23,918 bases of DNA from a bacterium (lineage in GTDB: Bacteria > UBA9089 > UBA9088 > JAGUXG01): the NCBI GenBank assembly GCA_020061965.1, contig JAGUXG010000230.1:1-23918 (forward strand). Reading direction: 5' to 3'. A program made the translations under genes and the position numbers. Positions 23,417 to 23,918 of this stretch are shown one piece after another (position 1 is the first letter of the stretch; every line of letters begins with the position of its first letter). Under the pieces are notes generated by a model. That model was not told the origin of the DNA. It saw only the letters and a list, made by a program, of their open reading frames with translations, and did no database searches.

Positions 23417-23918
23417 CTATCTTTGCCTCTCCTTGAACTCCTTTGCCTGATGAGCGAATGTTTCTAATCGTATTGTAGTGTTTGCCTGGGATAGACCGTC
23501 ATAGGCTATGGTGAGATTGGGAATATTGCCATAATCTTCTGAGACCTTCTTTAAGATTATTGTGGCAATGGTGCCTGGCATGCAGGTGAAGGGAATGGTG
23601 TTGACTAAGCCAGAGACGCCCCTATTTATAAAGTCCAGAGCCTTGCCGACACTCATTATCGCCTCTCCCTCAAAGGTCTTATGAATGTAAGGCTTGGCCA
23701 GGGTTAATATTTTGTCTGTTGATGGTTCATGTATCGTCTCTAAACCTCTCAAGAATGGATGAGATAGTCTATGTTCATCCTTAAGTTGCACCCAATTTTT
23801 GATAACAGTTGTTAGCAGGCAGCCCCAGTCAAAATCTAATATAGAGTGCATATTTCTCCTAAAATTTCTATACAGAAACCACTCATTTACAGGAGCGGAC
23901 CAGACCTCAAGTCCCAAA
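23417..23918 (-). CDS. C-terminal part of a CoA-activase/2-hydroxyacyl-CoA dehydratase-related protein
   Basis: The frame is open to the window edge. The only start-like codon there is a TTG, probably an internal leucine, so the N-terminus lies outside. The visible ~166 residues include VNTIPFTCMPGTIATIILKK and NLTIAYDGLSQANTTIRLET. This Cys-Met-Pro-Gly motif followed by a YDG-x-x-x-x-N-x-x-x-RLE segment is typical of the C-terminal domain of BadF/BcrA-type acyl-CoA dehydratase activase-related (DUF2229-like) proteins, which bind Fe-S clusters and may support radical dehydratases. The role cannot be defined without the rest of the gene. Confidence 0.65.
   Translation of the reverse strand, partial: LGLEVWSAPVNEWFLYRNFRRNMHSILDFDWGCLLTTVIKNWVQLKDEHRLSHPFLRGLETIHEPSTDKILTLAKPYIHKTFEGEAIMSVGKALDFINRGVSGLVNTIPFTCMPGTIATIILKKVSEDYGNIPNLTIAYDGLSQANTTIRLETFAHQAKEFKERQR

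Overview
The window looks like a chromosomal segment of a low-GC (roughly 40% by eye) diderm bacterium, probably from an uncultured lineage. Membrane Wzy/O-antigen-ligase-like proteins and a lipoprotein signal peptide argue for an outer membrane. I cannot name a phylum from this sequence alone. Most genes are housekeeping or metabolic. I see no defence system, phage or CRISPR array, and no complete insertion sequence.

Layout. 1-1700: an orphan rpmA-obgE pair with its own promoter and no rplU in the 314 bases upstream. 1709-4516: the first of three O-antigen-ligase/TPR membrane proteins, then a frameshifted lipoprotein gene with an HExxH motif. 4639-6213: a sigma70-type promoter and a PAS/HAMP-like/coiled-coil protein with no output domain. 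6225-8509 (minus): asnB, overlapped by a small membrane protein gene. 8580-11288: M16 peptidase, DUF212/PAP2-like protein and histone-deacetylase-family protein. 11289-11714: repeats and a tRNA-Leu whose anticodon reads AAG. 11715-16095: ilvB, a palindromic repeat element, ilvN and the second O-antigen-ligase paralogue. 16216-17136 (minus): a DHH phosphoesterase with a structured leader. 17397-17880: the relic of a group II intron. 17925-19563: rmuC and queF, divergent around one perfect palindrome that holds both promoters. 19581-21857 (minus): the third O-antigen-ligase paralogue. 21873-22020: a second copy of the palindromic element. 22013-23099 (minus): prfB with the classical +1 frameshift site. 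23417-23918 (minus): the C-terminal part of a CoA-activase/dehydratase-type protein that runs off the window.

Working together. ilvB and ilvN make acetohydroxyacid synthase. rpmA and obgE form a ribosome-assembly pair. prfB, the tRNA and queF (queuosine synthesis) serve translation. The three ligase paralogues and asnB may contribute to surface-polysaccharide or glycoprotein chemistry, although no complete glycan cluster is present.

Most distinctive signals. (1) Two copies of a ~150-bp element with ~28-bp terminal inverted repeats; one copy overlaps the prfB stop codon and appears to supply a promoter to the next gene. (2) Tandem arrays with a 7-bp period but different unit sequences at six places, one inside obgE. 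(3) A symmetric bidirectional promoter giving nearly leaderless mRNAs, in a window where only two genes have a strong Shine-Dalgarno sequence. (4) A tRNA-Leu(AAG), which is rare in bacteria.
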